Source of the DNA: Atkinsonella hypoxylon
Lineage: Eukaryota; Ascomycota; Sordariomycetes; Hypocreales; Clavicipitaceae
Direction: 5' to 3'
Assembly (NCBI GenBank): GCA_000729835.1
Contig: JFHB01000143.1
Location: 1-64,000, forward strand
Length of the DNA stretch: 64,000 bases
Part shown: one piece after another, positions 33,936 to 46,489 of the stretch
Position numbering within the stretch: position 1 is the first letter of the stretch
Layout: every line of letters begins with the position of its first letter
Made by a program: the position numbers and the translations under genes
The notes under the pieces: generated by a model
The model's input: only the letters and a program-made list of their open reading frames with translations
What the model was told of the DNA's origin: nothing
Database searches by the model: none

Positions 33936-35885
33936 GGTGCCTATGCACGGTGTCCAACGCCAGACGCATGTATGGCACAAAGTATAAGAAGAAGAAAGTG
34001 GAGGGTGTGAGTTTTCTTTTCTTTCTTTATCTGTTTTCCTGTCTCGCCTCTTCCTATATGGCGTGTCCGGTCAATGCAGCAGGTATGAGAGCCTTCAGAG
34101 ACCAAGCTGCATACCTTAGTTGCAAGATAGGCGAAGAGGCAGAGATGAGGGATGAAGAATGGTGTTCAAACTCAAACAGACCTTGTGTAACATCCTCTGG
34201 TAAGGGTTCTCGTGGTTGATAGTGCCGCCCACCCGCACCGATTAGCTCAGACTATTACTTGAACTGGTCAAATATTGCTGATAGCCCGCACATGATTCTG
34301 ATGGGAAAGGCTGGCTGACGCCCGTTTACCAAAGAGTACATGCTGCCTGCATTCATGGAAGTAAGACAGAGAGCCACATTTCGACATTGTGCGTCTTGGT
34401 GCTGCATTGCATTGTTGGAGATGGGCACATTATACTTCAAGCACATAGTCACATAGGTCACAATGTACCAGTGGCGTTTGGCGTTTGGCGTTCGCTCAAG
34501 ACATTCCTGCCCGAACGGGACGCTTGCTTGACCCAACACGACACAACGCATGCACCCCGAGATCTGGCGACAAGCACGCGGCACTAGACAGTGACACAAT
34601 CGTGGTCGAGCGCTGTGGAGACGGTGTATTCCTGCGTTTCTACATCGGGACATAACTCGCAAAGCGAAAAAGTAAGTTTGTGCCGAGGAACAGGAACTGG
34701 GCAACGGCAGTCAGGACGGTCGTAGAGCACGTACGTACCTTGCTCATGTACTCCGGCCGCAACGGCAGGCTGCGTCTCGTGCCGCCTCCTCACTCAAATA
34801 AACGTTGGAAAACGATGACGAGTGCTAGACGGACGGCAGCAGGAAAATGACGCGCAGAAACAGTCGCACATGGCTAGCCTGGGCACAGCAACCGTGTAAG
34901 ACCAGGCGGACAACACCGACCGACAAACGCGGCAGACTGGAAGCTGCTCCACATGCGCATGCGTAGCTGTCGGTCATGTTGAACCAGATTGCTGGTAACA
35001 AACAAAGACGACCCGTTGATGGGGGTAGGCTAGAGCCCAACCTGCGGTGACATGGCAGGATGTGCCACCGGATAACACAGGTAGCACCCGTGATTCATCG
35101 GATGTCCAAGTTGGCTCAGACTACAAAATAAAACGTTGGTTGCAGGGCAGACTACACCATGATCCGCCTGGGGGGGCAGAGTTCTTGAATCCTACGCCAT
35201 TGAGCCTGAGATGCGAATGGCGACATGTCTGGTTGATAATCGCTAGTCTTGGCTGTTGGTTTCTTGGGCCGTATGCCATAGCCCCATTTAGCACCCGTCC
35301 ATTGCCCACGATGTAAACCGGAGCATCGTGACAAGTTTTGGCCAAGTAACCATTTGATGTTCTGGAGAGCCAAAGACGGTATCGGTGAAGCGTCCATTAT
35401 GCACAAGTTGTGTAGCAGGCCACGTTGCGGCTGCAATTGTTGGACCCTTGTTCAGTCAAACAACCGTTGCGACAACATCGCAACCCCGGTCACCACTGGT
35501 TATCAGCTTGCATGTTAGACAGCGATTGTGGCTCGATATATCTGCCCTGGGACTGATCCATTTTCCATAATGGCTTCCAACCAAAAACCCCCGGCATGGG
35601 AGCGTCATGAGTTCATCTCCAGAATCACCCGCAAGGTGACTGCCAATTGGTCTAGCGCAGCCTTTCACGTTCGCCCAGAGCTGCAGCTATGAGACAAAGG
35701 CCTCGTTTGATGCGGTCTTGCTGAGTTGCAGAAGGCCTTCGAGGTATTTGCACTGGGCCAGTCTTGAAACTCCGTTCAGCGTCAGAAACGATTCATATTG
35801 TGCTAGCCAGGAGCCCGCTGGTCGAAACGTCGGTGAGGACCAATGCTGCTCTTCATCTAGTGATACATAAATTGCCATGGAATTG
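33936..35885. other. Intergenic, no supported gene
   Basis: About 1.95 kb between the O-methyltransferase start and the Dug2 3' end. Many short open frames on both strands, none recognisable. No repeat family was noticed. Confidence 0.5.
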
Positions 35886-38623
35886 CTACAGTCGTGCAAA
35901 CACCTTGCCGAATATCTCTCTCGCTTTCAACAGATTAACCAGGCTCATCCTCTCGTTATCCAGATGAGCCGCGTCCGAGGCGCGTCCGCACGGAAAGTTT
36001 GCCGCCGCCGCAGCAAACTCCTTCTCGAGAAATCGAATGGCGGGAATAGATCCGCCCTCTCGAATATGCAGGGGTCCCCTGGGTTTCGAAGACGTCTGAG
36101 CCTTTCCATCTGCATTGCTTTGGTCGAAGCGGTCCGGCCAGGCTTCGATGATAGCCTGACCAAGAGTACGGAAGATCTCGTTGTTGGGATCGCCCAGCCA
36201 GGGCTCCGCTCTATTATCAATGTTGATGCTGATGCGGTTCTGCGACTCGAGGAGGCTAAACTCGCGGTGGAGATACCACGAAAGAGCCTTGGAAACGGCG
36301 TCAACTTCCTGGCCAGGAACCAAACGCAGACTAATGTGTGAGCTTGCGTGGCTGCTGACCAGGCTCCCATCTGGGCCTGATACTTTGTACTTGTGGATGG
36401 TCAGGTTGGGTTCTCTCCACCGGGCCATGATGGACAACTTGAGCTTCTCTTCTGAAAGCGGTTGTGATTGGTGGTTGGCCATGATTGAGACAATGTCGTT
36501 AAACCTTGCTTCTTCCTCGGCAGTGATGGGAGGAATGCCGTCATAGAAGCCAGGGATCTGAATTCGATTACCCGGGCCTTTTAACTTGGACAGAACACAC
36601 GTCAGATCGGTGAGAGGCTCGTCAAAGAGGTGGGATCCGTCTACGCCGGAGTGGGTATCCGGTCGGGGCGAGTCAACACATATTGTTGCATGCAGCACTC
36701 CTCGAAGGCCATATGTCAGACAAGGAACTTCATCATTCAGCCAGTAGCTATTAGCGAGAAGAATATAATCGACATCGCCAATAAGCTCCTTATTTCTCTT
36801 CACCGCTTCCTCGAAACCTCTTGATCCAAACTCCTCCTCGCCCTCAATGAGGAAAATGACATCGTTCTTCAACTTCTGTGATTGCATAAGATCCGTCACA
36901 GCGTACAGAGCGGCCACGATCGGCCCTTTATTGTCACTGACTCCGCGGCCATAGAGGAAACCGTTAGTGCCTGTGGCAGTAAATGGATCTGTGGCCCATT
37001 TTCCCTTCTTCTCGTCGGCTGCGACTACATCGTAGTGACCATAGAACAAAATTCTTTTGCGAGTTTCCGAAACGTCTTCCTTGCCCGAGAACCTGGCATA
37101 TACGACGGGGTTGTGGGGTTTTTCGGTACTGAGCATCTCCACATGTCCGCCCAATCTTTTGATGAGTGAACCCAGGAAGGTGGCTCCTTTTCGACAGTCC
37201 TCGGCGTACTCTGGTCGAGAAGACACTGTCTTGTAGGATACGAAGTCACTCAATGTGGAAAGCAACAGGTCATTGCTCATTTCTGTTGTGGCTTGTTTAG
37301 ACCATGATGTCAAGTCCTTCACTGACCAAATAGAGATATTCTCATCGTTTGCCCCGGTGATGTAGTACTTTTCTGACTTATGGTTTGTGATGGAGGAGGC
37401 CAAAATCTTTCCCTGGTGCGCCTTCCATTTACCCAGGCACTGGTACTTCTGGCTGACGTCTCCTGAAGAGGCATTTCGGTAAGCTCCATAATGAGCGGTG
37501 CTATATTTCTGCATCACAGTTAGTCAGCACTGGAGGCATGCTTGAGGTGATTCTAATTGACAGAACTATGACTTACACTTGCCCATCCATCTGTAGATCC
37601 GATCCATAGGCAACCCCATGCCATTTGCAGCGACATGACATCGCCACCCCGGGCTTTGATCACCCTGAGTCGTTGCGTAGTATCCAAGTCCCAAAGCTCT
37701 ACAATGCCGTCGATCTTTCCTGCGTAAAGAAACGAGCCGTCAAGAGCAAGGGATAGGACAGATTCGGCATCATCAATGCCCAGAGTCATGATTTCTTCAA
37801 TAGACCCAGCCTCGTCGCTGTGATCATGATCCGCGCGACCTCGACTGCCACGTTTCGAGCCACCAAGGCTCCACAGTTTGATTGTACCGTCACCACCACC
37901 AGATATAAGGACGTCTTCATCTGAATCGACTTCAACGGTGGGCCCCCTTGCCATGAGCATACAATAGACATAGCCATAATGTGCAAAATGGCGGATGCTT
38001 CCTCCATCGATTTCTACCACAGCTCGAGCGCGTGGTATCAGAGCCCATCGGTCTTCGTTCCGTCTCGGGGTGGCACCTCCTCCGACTGCTTTTGAATCAA
38101 AGAATCGATGGCTGCGGCGGTCTGGGTGGCTTTGCGAGTCGGGCGAGACCCTGTTGGACGGACTGTTCAGCGCCACCCATTGGATGGTGGTGTTTTGAGC
38201 ACCAATGTAGAGTGTTTCGTGCTGCGGACTATACGCAGTGCAAAAGATGTCTCCGACATCGTGTACCCCGTACACCTCACAGAGGCGGCACATGGTCTTG
38301 GGACACCAGACATTTATGACAGCATCGCAAGCGCTCGAGAAGAGGAGGGACGAGTCGGGAGACAAAAAAAGGGACAGGACGCTGCGCTTGTGACCCTGCA
38401 CTTGTCGAATCAGATGAAATGTATCCAATGACCACACGACAATTTCACCGTCCTGAGTGCCCGCGTATATCGAGTCGTGTTGGGAACTGACGGCAAGGGC
38501 AAGCACAGTGCTGCTGTGCCGTAGGTTGTGAACCAATTCGGGGTTGGCTTTCGGGGGCTCTAGGGTGCCGATAGCTTCGACGACGGACGACGAAAGGAGA
38601 CAGGAACCTGTATGAGAGCTCAT
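35886..38623 (-). CDS. dug2: Dug2-like WD40/M20 subunit of the glutathione degradosome
   Basis: Two exons (38623-37577, 37508-35886) give 889 aa, close to yeast Dug2 (878 aa). The first half holds WD40 repeats ('SSQHDSIYAGTQDGEIVVW', 'LISGGGDGTIKLWSLGGS', 'YYITGANDENISIWSVKD'). The second half is an M20 peptidase domain with 'FYGHYDVV', 'GRGVSDNKGP' and 'EGEEEFGS'. The fourth metal-ligand motif reads 'LLANSYW' where the catalytic Cys-Gly dipeptidases (Dug1/CNDP) have 'ISDNYW', so the ligand Asp is Asn here. That fits a partner role: Dug2 pairs with the Dug3 amidotransferase to split the gamma-glutamyl bond of glutathione. Site is cytosolic. Phase 0 splice 'WAS'/'KYSTAHYG'. Confidence 0.9.
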
Positions 38624-39062
38624 GGTCGCTGAGAGCGGCCAACAAAGCCTCGCTGGTTAGCGGGGGCAACGGACAGCTTAGGATTGCATCCAAGCTTCGA
38701 GTCGTGGGCTGGAAAGGATTAGACAAGGACCCTGGCAGAGGAATCAATCTGTCTGTATCCCAATTCGTTCTCTGTCCCCTTCAAGGAGTAGGATGAACAA
38801 TGCCACGGCAGCGAGATTGGCTGAGAGGGTGATTAGGAGCCTCGGAAGAAAAGCAAAAGCGACTAAGCGGCTGAACAGCTGAATAGTAGGAAACGTGACT
38901 GACTGTCCGGAAAACGATGTTCATAAATTAAATAACAACAATAATAATCAACGAAATAAACGGTCTGGTCCATGTGGCGATGGCGTCAGATCACTGGCGT
39001 CTGGTGACACCACCCGCTAGACAGCCCCTTTGGGTCAGACCGACTTCGGGGGGGAGAGATCC

Positions 39063-39108
39063 CCACATCCACACCATCCACACCATCCACACCATCCACA
39101 CACCCCAG
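39063..39108 (+). repeat. Tandem repeat, unit CACACCATC
   Basis: Four or so near-perfect 9-bp units between CCCCACATC and CACACCCC. Confidence 0.88.
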
Positions 39109-39571
39109 GTGCAACTGCAACCAGAGGCCGGGCTCGCGTCGGTGCCCACTGGCAGACCAACTTGTTCAAGTCAGGGTCAGGTACCGGCTTTCAATATGCC
39201 ACCTCGCTAACAATGCCACCTCCATTTTCAAGGATGAATGAAACTGAGACTAGACCCCGAGTCCCAAGCATAATAGTTTGGCCAAATTGCATCGCCACGA
39301 GAGAAAAAATAAAAAAGGGACAAAATGAAATAGAAAATAGCAACCACGGGGAATCACGAAATGAAAAAGGGGGAATCCTTCGGGAAGCTTACCAGAACAA
39401 GATTCGTCATTCCCGTCATCCCCGTCTCCCTCGTCTGCTCCTCTTGCCTCTTCCCATCCCCTCTCCGCCAGCCGAATCTGATCGCAACCCCAGCAGCGCC
39501 CGCCAGACGGCCAGTTGCAGTCACCCATCGCAGTCACCGTCGACGTCTGCGTTGCTGTTCTCATGAGCGTC

Positions 39572-39602
39572 ATCGGGATCGGGGTCGGGATCGGGATCGG
39601 GG
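39572..39602 (+). repeat. Tandem repeat, unit GGGATC
   Basis: Imperfect hexamers: ATCGGGATCGGGGTCGGGATC and so on, four to five units. Confidence 0.85.
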
Positions 39603-40273
39603 CCAGCGCATCTGCTCAGCTGCTATCAAGATGTTCTTCTATTCGTTGGCGTGGAATGCGAGACGAATGGAACTGGAAAGGCTGCACTGGCATACAATTG
39701 ATTCGGCAGCGTCTTTCTTCTTTATATGCTTTCACCATCCAGACCCTGGCTCACGCCATTGATTGAGATCATCCTGGGTTGCCTTGCCTTGCCATGCCTG
39801 CCATGCCTGCCTTACTCTTCCTTGGCCCCCCCTCCCCATTTCGTGAGGCTGAGGCCACTTCCGTCGCCGAGAGCCAACAGAGTTGACATTAACTGGTCAA
39901 CATTTGTCGGCCGGCCGACTCCCGCTGCTAGACCGCTAAACTAACTGATACGTTTCATGGATCTGGCGGACCAACCATCTCTCATGGGCACACTACCTTT
40001 CACAAAGGAATTTACACCGGTGTTAGTTTACAGGATCCCCTTGCTCGACGAAAGTGGTCAAGGCGTCAGACCGCCGCAGTGCGCTTGGATCGACGAGTGA
40101 TACGCGACATGTAATTTTCCAATGCATCCAAGGCCTCAGTGACATGTGTATACAATTGTTCATTCTAGGCCGACGTGGCTTGTACAAATCATGACGGGAA
40201 TAGAATAAAGATTCAAGTCAACGACGTTTATCTTTTCCTCCCTAAATCTCATACTATCGCAGCTCGAAGCTGT

Positions 40274-43200
40274 TCAATCCAAGAGAATATCGTAGTTGAA
40301 GTCTCGGTTGCTCTTGAGCGAATACTGCGGCAACGTCCATGGGCCACAAGATCCCGTTCCTAGCCCATGATGTGCCCAATCAAGTCTGACAATGGTGTCC
40401 TCGCGCTTGCGTTTGTGCAGCTCATACGGATGCGTGCATTCATCAATATCGTGAGTGGAATAATGGGCTGCAGAAAAACTTGCGCCGTTCAAGTCGCCAA
40501 AATTGGCCCGCAACAGGCGGCCGTTTTCGCCCAGAACCTCGACCCAGCGAACATCGGTTCTATTTCCGCCGTCTTGGGGGAATTCATAATCTACCCAGAG
40601 GTCATCAATCGGTGACACCCAATTTCCATGCAGTTGTGAATACTTCTTATCTCGGTAAGACTCCCCCGGGCCACGGCCCCACCATCTGACCCGCTCCGCT
40701 CCTGACAACCCGAGGGTGATGCCAATTCGTGCAAATGTGGACGGCAGATGCAAACCGTGTGGCTTTCCCTTGACATTGATGGCCACCGACTCTCCTCTGA
40801 AATGGTATGTCCAAGTAGTGTCCACAGCCCAGACGAGCGCGGGAGGGGCAATCCGCTGCTTGATCTCTACGGCAATCCCATCATGGACTTTGACAAAGCG
40901 AACTTGCTTAACGTGCGCCGAGGTCTGATGCAGGCGCCTTCTTCGCCACTCTCCTCCGTGGCCTCCGCGGTCATTGTCAGTCAAGGCGCGGTAGAAGTCC
41001 ATGGTGATTGGCTCGGTAATGAGCTCGACGTTAGACAGATCCTTGCGTTTCCAGCTCACCAGTGTCCCGGTCACTGTGTCGATAGCCCACACCGACTTGC
41101 CTGACGCAGAGCTGATTCCGACGAGGGACTGTGACACCATTTGCATCGATGGTTTCGGCATCGGTGGCTCGACTGTCTGGATCGAATTGACAGGGAAGGG
41201 CTTTGACACCCGAAACTCCCCTGTGGCTACTTGATGATTGGCAGGAGCCCAATTCGTCTCGAATTTGGTTTTGAATCTAATTTGCAAGTAGGCTTCGCCG
41301 CGTATTTCTCGTAACATTCCATCGTGAAATCCCTCTGGTGTGACAATGGCCTCAGTATGGGGTTCAATGCCTGCATTTATGATGAGATTTCTGGTAAGAA
41401 TCTTGAACTGTTACAAAGGTGGTTGGATTCCAGCTTACCTTTAGGTATATTGACCCGTCCTCCCGTGAGCTTCTTCCCATCAGAAACTACGCACCAATCT
41501 GCCACTAGGTGGTCTAGTGTGACAAAGTCATATCGATTCACGATTGTGATATCGTGATGGTGTAGCGATAGTGTCTGGACAGGCTCAATTGACTTAGCAT
41601 ACTCGGTGATGTTGGAAGAAATGTTATGTTCGGACACCAGAAGACCATCCATCACAAAGTTGTAGTCATGTGGCTCATCTCCGAAATCACCACCGTATGC
41701 CATGAATTCTTCCCCATCCGCAGTCGTTGTGCGAAGACCCTGATGACATGTTAGTGGACGAAAAGTAGTTTAACAATGTTGCGCTAAAAGGATCAAAGGA
41801 ACCAGCTCACATGGTTTGCCCACTCCCAGACAAATCCACCCATGAGTCGTGGGTGCTTGTAGAACAAATCGACGTATTCCTTTGCATTTCCCTCTGAGTT
41901 CCCCATTGAATGCAGGAATTCACACACAATGAGTGGCTTCTTCCAGTCTCTCTCTTTGGCAAAAGACTCAAGGAAGCCAAGACTGGGATACATGCGACTG
42001 AATATATCGACCGTTTGTGCTTCCCGATCGCCTTCGTAGTGTATCAGACGAGTGTTGTCCATGGTCATTATGGCATCGTACATAGCCTGGTGATTGCGTC
42101 CGTAGAATGACTCGTTGCCAAGAGACCACATGATGACGCAAGCATGATTTCTATCGCGCGCGACCATTTGGCGAGCTCTATCGACATACTGTTTTTTCCA
42201 GACTGGGTTGTCAGACGTATAACTCGCCGCGTCTCCACCAACCGCCCCGAAGCCGTGACATTCAAGGTCAGCCTCATCAAGGATCCATAGGCCCAGTTCA
42301 TCTGCTACGTCGTAAAGCCTAGGGTCATTAATTTGATGTGATGTTCGGATGGCATTGATATTGTGCGCTTTCATTATGAGTAAGTCCCGCCTCATGAAAT
42401 CATAGGGAACAGCGCGGCCATGGTCAGGGTGGTGCTCATGCCGATTGACGCCTCTGAACTTTACCGGCCGGCCGTTGACGCAGAACACGCCATCAATGAG
42501 ACCTGTTGCTCTAAATCCTACACGCTGAACGATGCAGCACCTGTCCTCGCCGAGGAAATTAAGTACAAGATAGTACAAGTACGGAGTTTCTGCAGTCCAT
42601 TTGTGGGGTTGTTTTACGTGGATAGCAAACTCTCCCGACGTGGATACTTGGTAGGTCTTGGATACAACATTCTGCAGCTCAGAGTTCAAAAGTTGTAGCT
42701 CAACAGAACTGTTGCCACTAATATCCACCTTGACCCGTAGAGTTGCATCTTCAAATTTGCTGTCCAGATCTGTTTGGATATGGAAGTCGAGTGGATGCAC
42801 CTTGGGGAATGCATGGAGATAGACATCGCGGAAGATACCACTAAGCCACCACTGATCCTGGTCTTCAATGTAACTTCCGTCACAAAGCTGATAGACTTCC
42901 ACGGCTAGATGGTTGTCTTTGCCAATATGAATGAACTCGGTCACATCGAACTCGCTTGGGTTCCTCGATCCCTGGGAGTAACCAACCTCACTGCCATTGA
43001 CCCAAACTGTAAATGAAGAGTCGACACCCTCAAAGCGAAGCCGCAGCTGGTGATCTTCGAACGACTTGTCTACCGAGAACGAAGTTATATAACGCCCACA
43101 TTCATTTTCCTGGTATGAGATATTCGGCGGGTCGACGGGCCAGGGATACAAAAAGTTGGTGTAGTGCGGTCCTTTGCCGTACCCTTGGAGTTGCCACATG

Positions 43201-43478
43201 CCAGGAACGTTGATATGTCCAAAACCGGATGCATCAAAGCCGGGCTTGTAAAAATCGCGCGGTTCAGCAAATGGCGATTTGGCCAAATGAAACTTCCACT
43301 TGCCCGAAAGGCACTGTGCTTTAGCCCTAGTCACGTCTTGCGTGAGGGCGGCTTTTACGTCATGGTAAAGGTAGAAGTTACTCCGTGGTGGTAGTGTATT
43401 GCGATGAATCACCTCGACGTTGCTCCAGTCAGGAAGCGCAGATGGATGCACTGGATCGGAAACCTCACTGGCTTCCAT
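40274..43478 (-). CDS. Intracellular beta-galactosidase, GH2 (LacZ type)
   Basis: Three exons (43478-41811, 41739-41439, 41370-40274) give 1021 aa, nearly the length of E. coli LacZ (1023). The frame extends 7 codons further upstream without an ATG, so M at 43478 (MEASEVSDPVHPSAL) is the start. The order is sugar-binding jelly-roll, immunoglobulin-like domains, TIM barrel, then the beta-sandwich C-terminal domain. The acid/base Glu sits in 'WSLGNESFYGRNH' (residue 456) and the nucleophile in 'VCEFLHSMGNSEGN' (residue 520). The first intron follows 'EWANH' and the second exon begins 'GLRTTTADGEEFMAYGGDF', both conserved. No signal peptide, so likely cytosolic hydrolysis of lactose-type galactosides. 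The usual 'SHYP' loop reads 'SHQINDPRLYD'. Substrate may differ from lactose. Confidence 0.9.
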
Positions 43479-44820
43479 GTTAGGATTGCATATACCCAAG
43501 AAGCCGGGGACGAGTTTAAATCTTCTGAAGTTTGGGGAAGAACTTGGAGGGGGACATGTTACGAGGCGAGCTGCGTGCTAAAATTTATATAGCCAGAACG
43601 GAGTGTGCTAAAAGGGCATGGTCACTTGATGAGACGTTCCCAAGTCCTGATTCGAGGTAATAGAGGGTACAAGAATGGTCACGTTGAAGGGGAAGGACTA
43701 TAATGTTGATGAGGGGCAAGATGGCCGGAATCAAGGTAGAAGCGAGAGCTTAAGGTGATGGTCAGGTCCAAGCGTATTTCACCTTAGGTCCAGGTGGGAC
43801 GGTTTAGCGCCTCGTTACCTATTGAGGCAAGCCGTAACTGAGTGTGGATACAGATGGGGAAGGAGCTACCGGAATGCCTAAGCATGAAGATTAACGAATT
43901 TCGAACATGCAGCAGCAAGTATTTAGACTTCACTGGAAGAAGTACATAGTGGTCTCTTATATTAGATACAGACAAGTCAGAGGAATGTCGAGTTGTGAAT
44001 GCGGTCACGGTCCGGAAGATTCCTGTCGTCGTTGCATTTGCATGCTATGAGGCTAGTAGCAATAACGTCGCAGCATGACTATAGACGCTCCTGAGTCGCA
44101 GTAGCTTTCCCGTACTCCGCTGGCTTAGTTAATCCAAATCACATCGCGTCCAGATATCGTCCATAAACCAGTCAATATGTGTGTGCCGGCATGACCATGT
44201 GATATCTCAGTGCCGACTAGCTAGCTACACACATATCATTGCCCCTGCGTTGGTCTGTCCGTATCTAGATTTCTACGTCAACCTATTGAAACTGCAACGT
44301 GTGGACAAAAGTTTTCACCGAGAGCAGATAGGCGAAATGTATTCCATGAGAACCGTCTTTGCAAGATACAACAGGCTGTTGGCCGTTTTTTTTTTTTTTT
44401 GGACAGCCCCTTTTTACCCCTTCACCTCGATCTGGGACTGTAGTTTAGCCTGGGAAAGTAGAGGTACGCATAGTGCCGAGTTTTAAGGAATATTAAATTC
44501 TGATGCTGTTCATTAAAGAAACAACCCTCTTCTACTGTATTGTCGGAGAAATTGGGATCGGCGAATGAGTGTAAGCTTGTGAGACAGGTTTCGCAAGTGA
44601 CGACATCACAGTGGGAGCTGTGCAGTATGCACCACCTCTGGGTTTTCCACTCCGATCCTGAACTAGACCGTCTGCTCGGTCGCAAATGTAGTGGTGTGTG
44701 GTATGATGGTACTTGGTGAGTCTTTTCCCACTTCTCTTCTCGCTTCTCCCTCCCATTTCTGTTAATTCCTCTGTATATAAGCGACCAAGTTGGTGACCTC
44801 ATGAAGTAATACAACCAACA
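43479..44820. other. Intergenic, no supported gene
   Basis: Holds the beta-galactosidase 5' region. A run of 15 T residues lies at 44386-44400. A TATA-like TGTATATAAGCG at about 44772 precedes the small frame at 44834. Nothing else is recognised. Confidence 0.5.
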
Positions 44821-44833
44821 CCATTCTAAGGAA

Positions 44834-45103
44834 TGTTCAGCTCCGTGTCCGCGGCACTCCTTCTGACGGCAACGACATCCCGAACGGCAATCCTAGACAC
44901 ACTACGCAAGCACATTCTTCAACTTGCCGTCTGAGCATCATTGACGACACAAGTTGCTCAAATGGGCGATCCTGCGACGTTTTTCATGGAGACATTCATC
45001 CTAAATGTGGCCTAGATGAATTATATCTCCTTTTCAACCTGGTAGATGGAATTCCTCCTCAGTTTGCGTTCCGAGTGATGTGTTCACCAAGTCATTGGGT
45101 CTG
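44834..45103 (+). other. Possible Cys-containing small secreted protein, frame broken
   Basis: A TATA-like box (TGTATATAAGCG, about 44772) lies about 60 bp upstream. ATG 44834 opens 'MFSSVSAALLLTATTS', a plausible signal peptide, but the frame stops after 33 codons. A different frame runs through the same bases and continues to about 45102, giving 'STCRLSIIDDTSC', 'GRSCDVFHG' and 'KCGLDE'. The leader and the Cys-rich part are thus in different frames, which suggests a frameshift or an unseen intron. Speculative. Confidence 0.3.
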
Positions 45104-45269
45104 AGTCGGTTACAGTATCATGATGAAACTCGTACTTCGCTCGATACAATGCTCCGATAGGACTGCGATACAGTGTAGGGAGTTAAGCGGTCGCAGAGGA
45201 ATGATCCCATCTGTGCGGATATAGGCCAAGCGTGTTGCCAGCCATAAGCCGCCAGATATGCAAATTCAA

Positions 45270-45280
45270 CATATATAAAT
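45270..45280 (+). promoter_or_regulatory. TATA-like box
   Basis: CATATATAAATG lies about 110 bp before the ATG of the small secreted protein at 45382. Confidence 0.45.
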
Positions 45281-45381
45281 GCCCTAGCTTCCAACTCTTG
45301 TCCAAAAGCATATCCTATCACGCAGCAGCTAAGAAGAAAAACGGACTAAACAACATACAGCGACATACACAAAAATCCACC

Positions 45382-45725
45382 ATGAAGTTCACCGCCGCCA
45401 CCATCTCTGCCATTCTTGGCTTTGCCGTTGCCAGTCCTATGAACCAGCATAATGGCTCTAAGGCTATCATGACACCAAGCCAGTCATCCACCGAGCTTGG
45501 GTCTGCCACGGCACTCTCTGTATGCCACAACCATGACAGAAAACCATCACTTTTGAGTGAGAAAGCTCCTAAAACTGACCCTTTGAACAACAACAGATGA
45601 TGAAAGCTCGTGATCTGCCTACCGCACCTTTGCCTCCTACAAATGCAACCCTGCCCACCAAGTTTGCCAAAGGTGGCAAGAAAGTGGATGAAAAGGATGA
45701 CAAAAGCACTAAGGCGGTTGGTTGA
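45382..45725 (+). CDS. Putative small secreted protein (about 88 aa)
   Basis: The Kozak-like CCACCATG opens 'MKFTAATISAILGFAVAS', a standard fungal signal peptide. Exon 1 is 45382-45519 and exon 2 is 45597-45725. The intron starts GTATGC and ends CAACAACAG, phase 0. The mature part is hydrophilic: Ser/Thr-rich, then 'LPTAPLPPTNATLPTKF', ending in a Lys/Asp-rich tail. Downstream to 45865 a further potential exon ('IAAATSVVKGVTPL') with GT-AG borders exists, but in a frame I cannot connect. No Cys pattern or known family. A TATA-like box sits about 110 bp upstream. It may be a secreted effector-type or cell-surface peptide; this is only suggested by size and leader. Confidence 0.55.
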
Positions 45726-45865
45726 GAAGACGCGCGACATGAAGAAACGCCATACCATGTCCTCTGTAAGCATCAGAACCTTGTGGGCAGATTGGCAAAT
45801 GCTAACAAGCCCACTCAGATTGCTGCTGCCACATCTGTCGTCAAGGGAGTAACGCCACTTATGTA

Positions 45866-46489
45866 GAAACGAAGCTCAGGTAATGATGCTTGGAGAAAAC
45901 AACACAAGAGAGCTATGGTCTGGGGATATTGATTGATGGTGCTGCCATTATGGGCAATCAATTTTGAAATAGGTTCAAGGATTGCACGACGCAACGACAG
46001 ATGCAATGCCATCGATCATACCGAATCGGAATCAAAATTCTTATCTACGCCAGTTTCTTGCACGCTCTTGTGAAGTTAGCCTTGTGTCGTCTCCAAAGTC
46101 CAAGTTTGTAGTCAATCCAAGTGAATGGAAAGTTCACCCCAGTGGCAACCAGCCGCCCCGCCCCGCCCTTGCTCTTACTGGATGAAGGAACCGGAAACAA
46201 CAAGGCAAGAAAACCAACCGCAATTGCACCCCACATTCTGCCAAAACATAAAAGCATGCCAGTACCAGGGTAGCAACGCACCACCACCAGACAACAAATC
46301 AAACATGGGCGCCGCACTTCCACTGCTCCTAAGCCTTCCTTCACCATCACCATCCTACAGCAGTATTTTTGTAGTATACGTCATCAAACTAGCTTTTTTT
46401 CATCCAAGTTCCCTCTTACACTGGCACCGCCCGGCTATAGTGACTCGTCATAGTAACAAAATATAAGACATACTTTCAGATTCCTGAAT
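45866..46489. promoter_or_regulatory. Spacer upstream of the RGG protein gene
   Basis: About 620 bp with no supported gene; it carries the presumed promoter of the next gene. Confidence 0.45.

Larger units (their letters stand above)
38624..40273. other. Intergenic with tandem repeats
   Basis: Region upstream of Dug2 and downstream of the beta-galactosidase. It contains a CACACCATC tandem repeat (39063-39108) and a TCGGGA-type repeat (39572-39602). Open frames at 38974-39944 lie across these repeats and appear artefactual. Confidence 0.5.

Noticed and set aside
38974..39944. Several frames with His/Thr or Arg/Ser runs
   Set aside because: They are translations of the CACACCATC and GGGATC tandem repeats.
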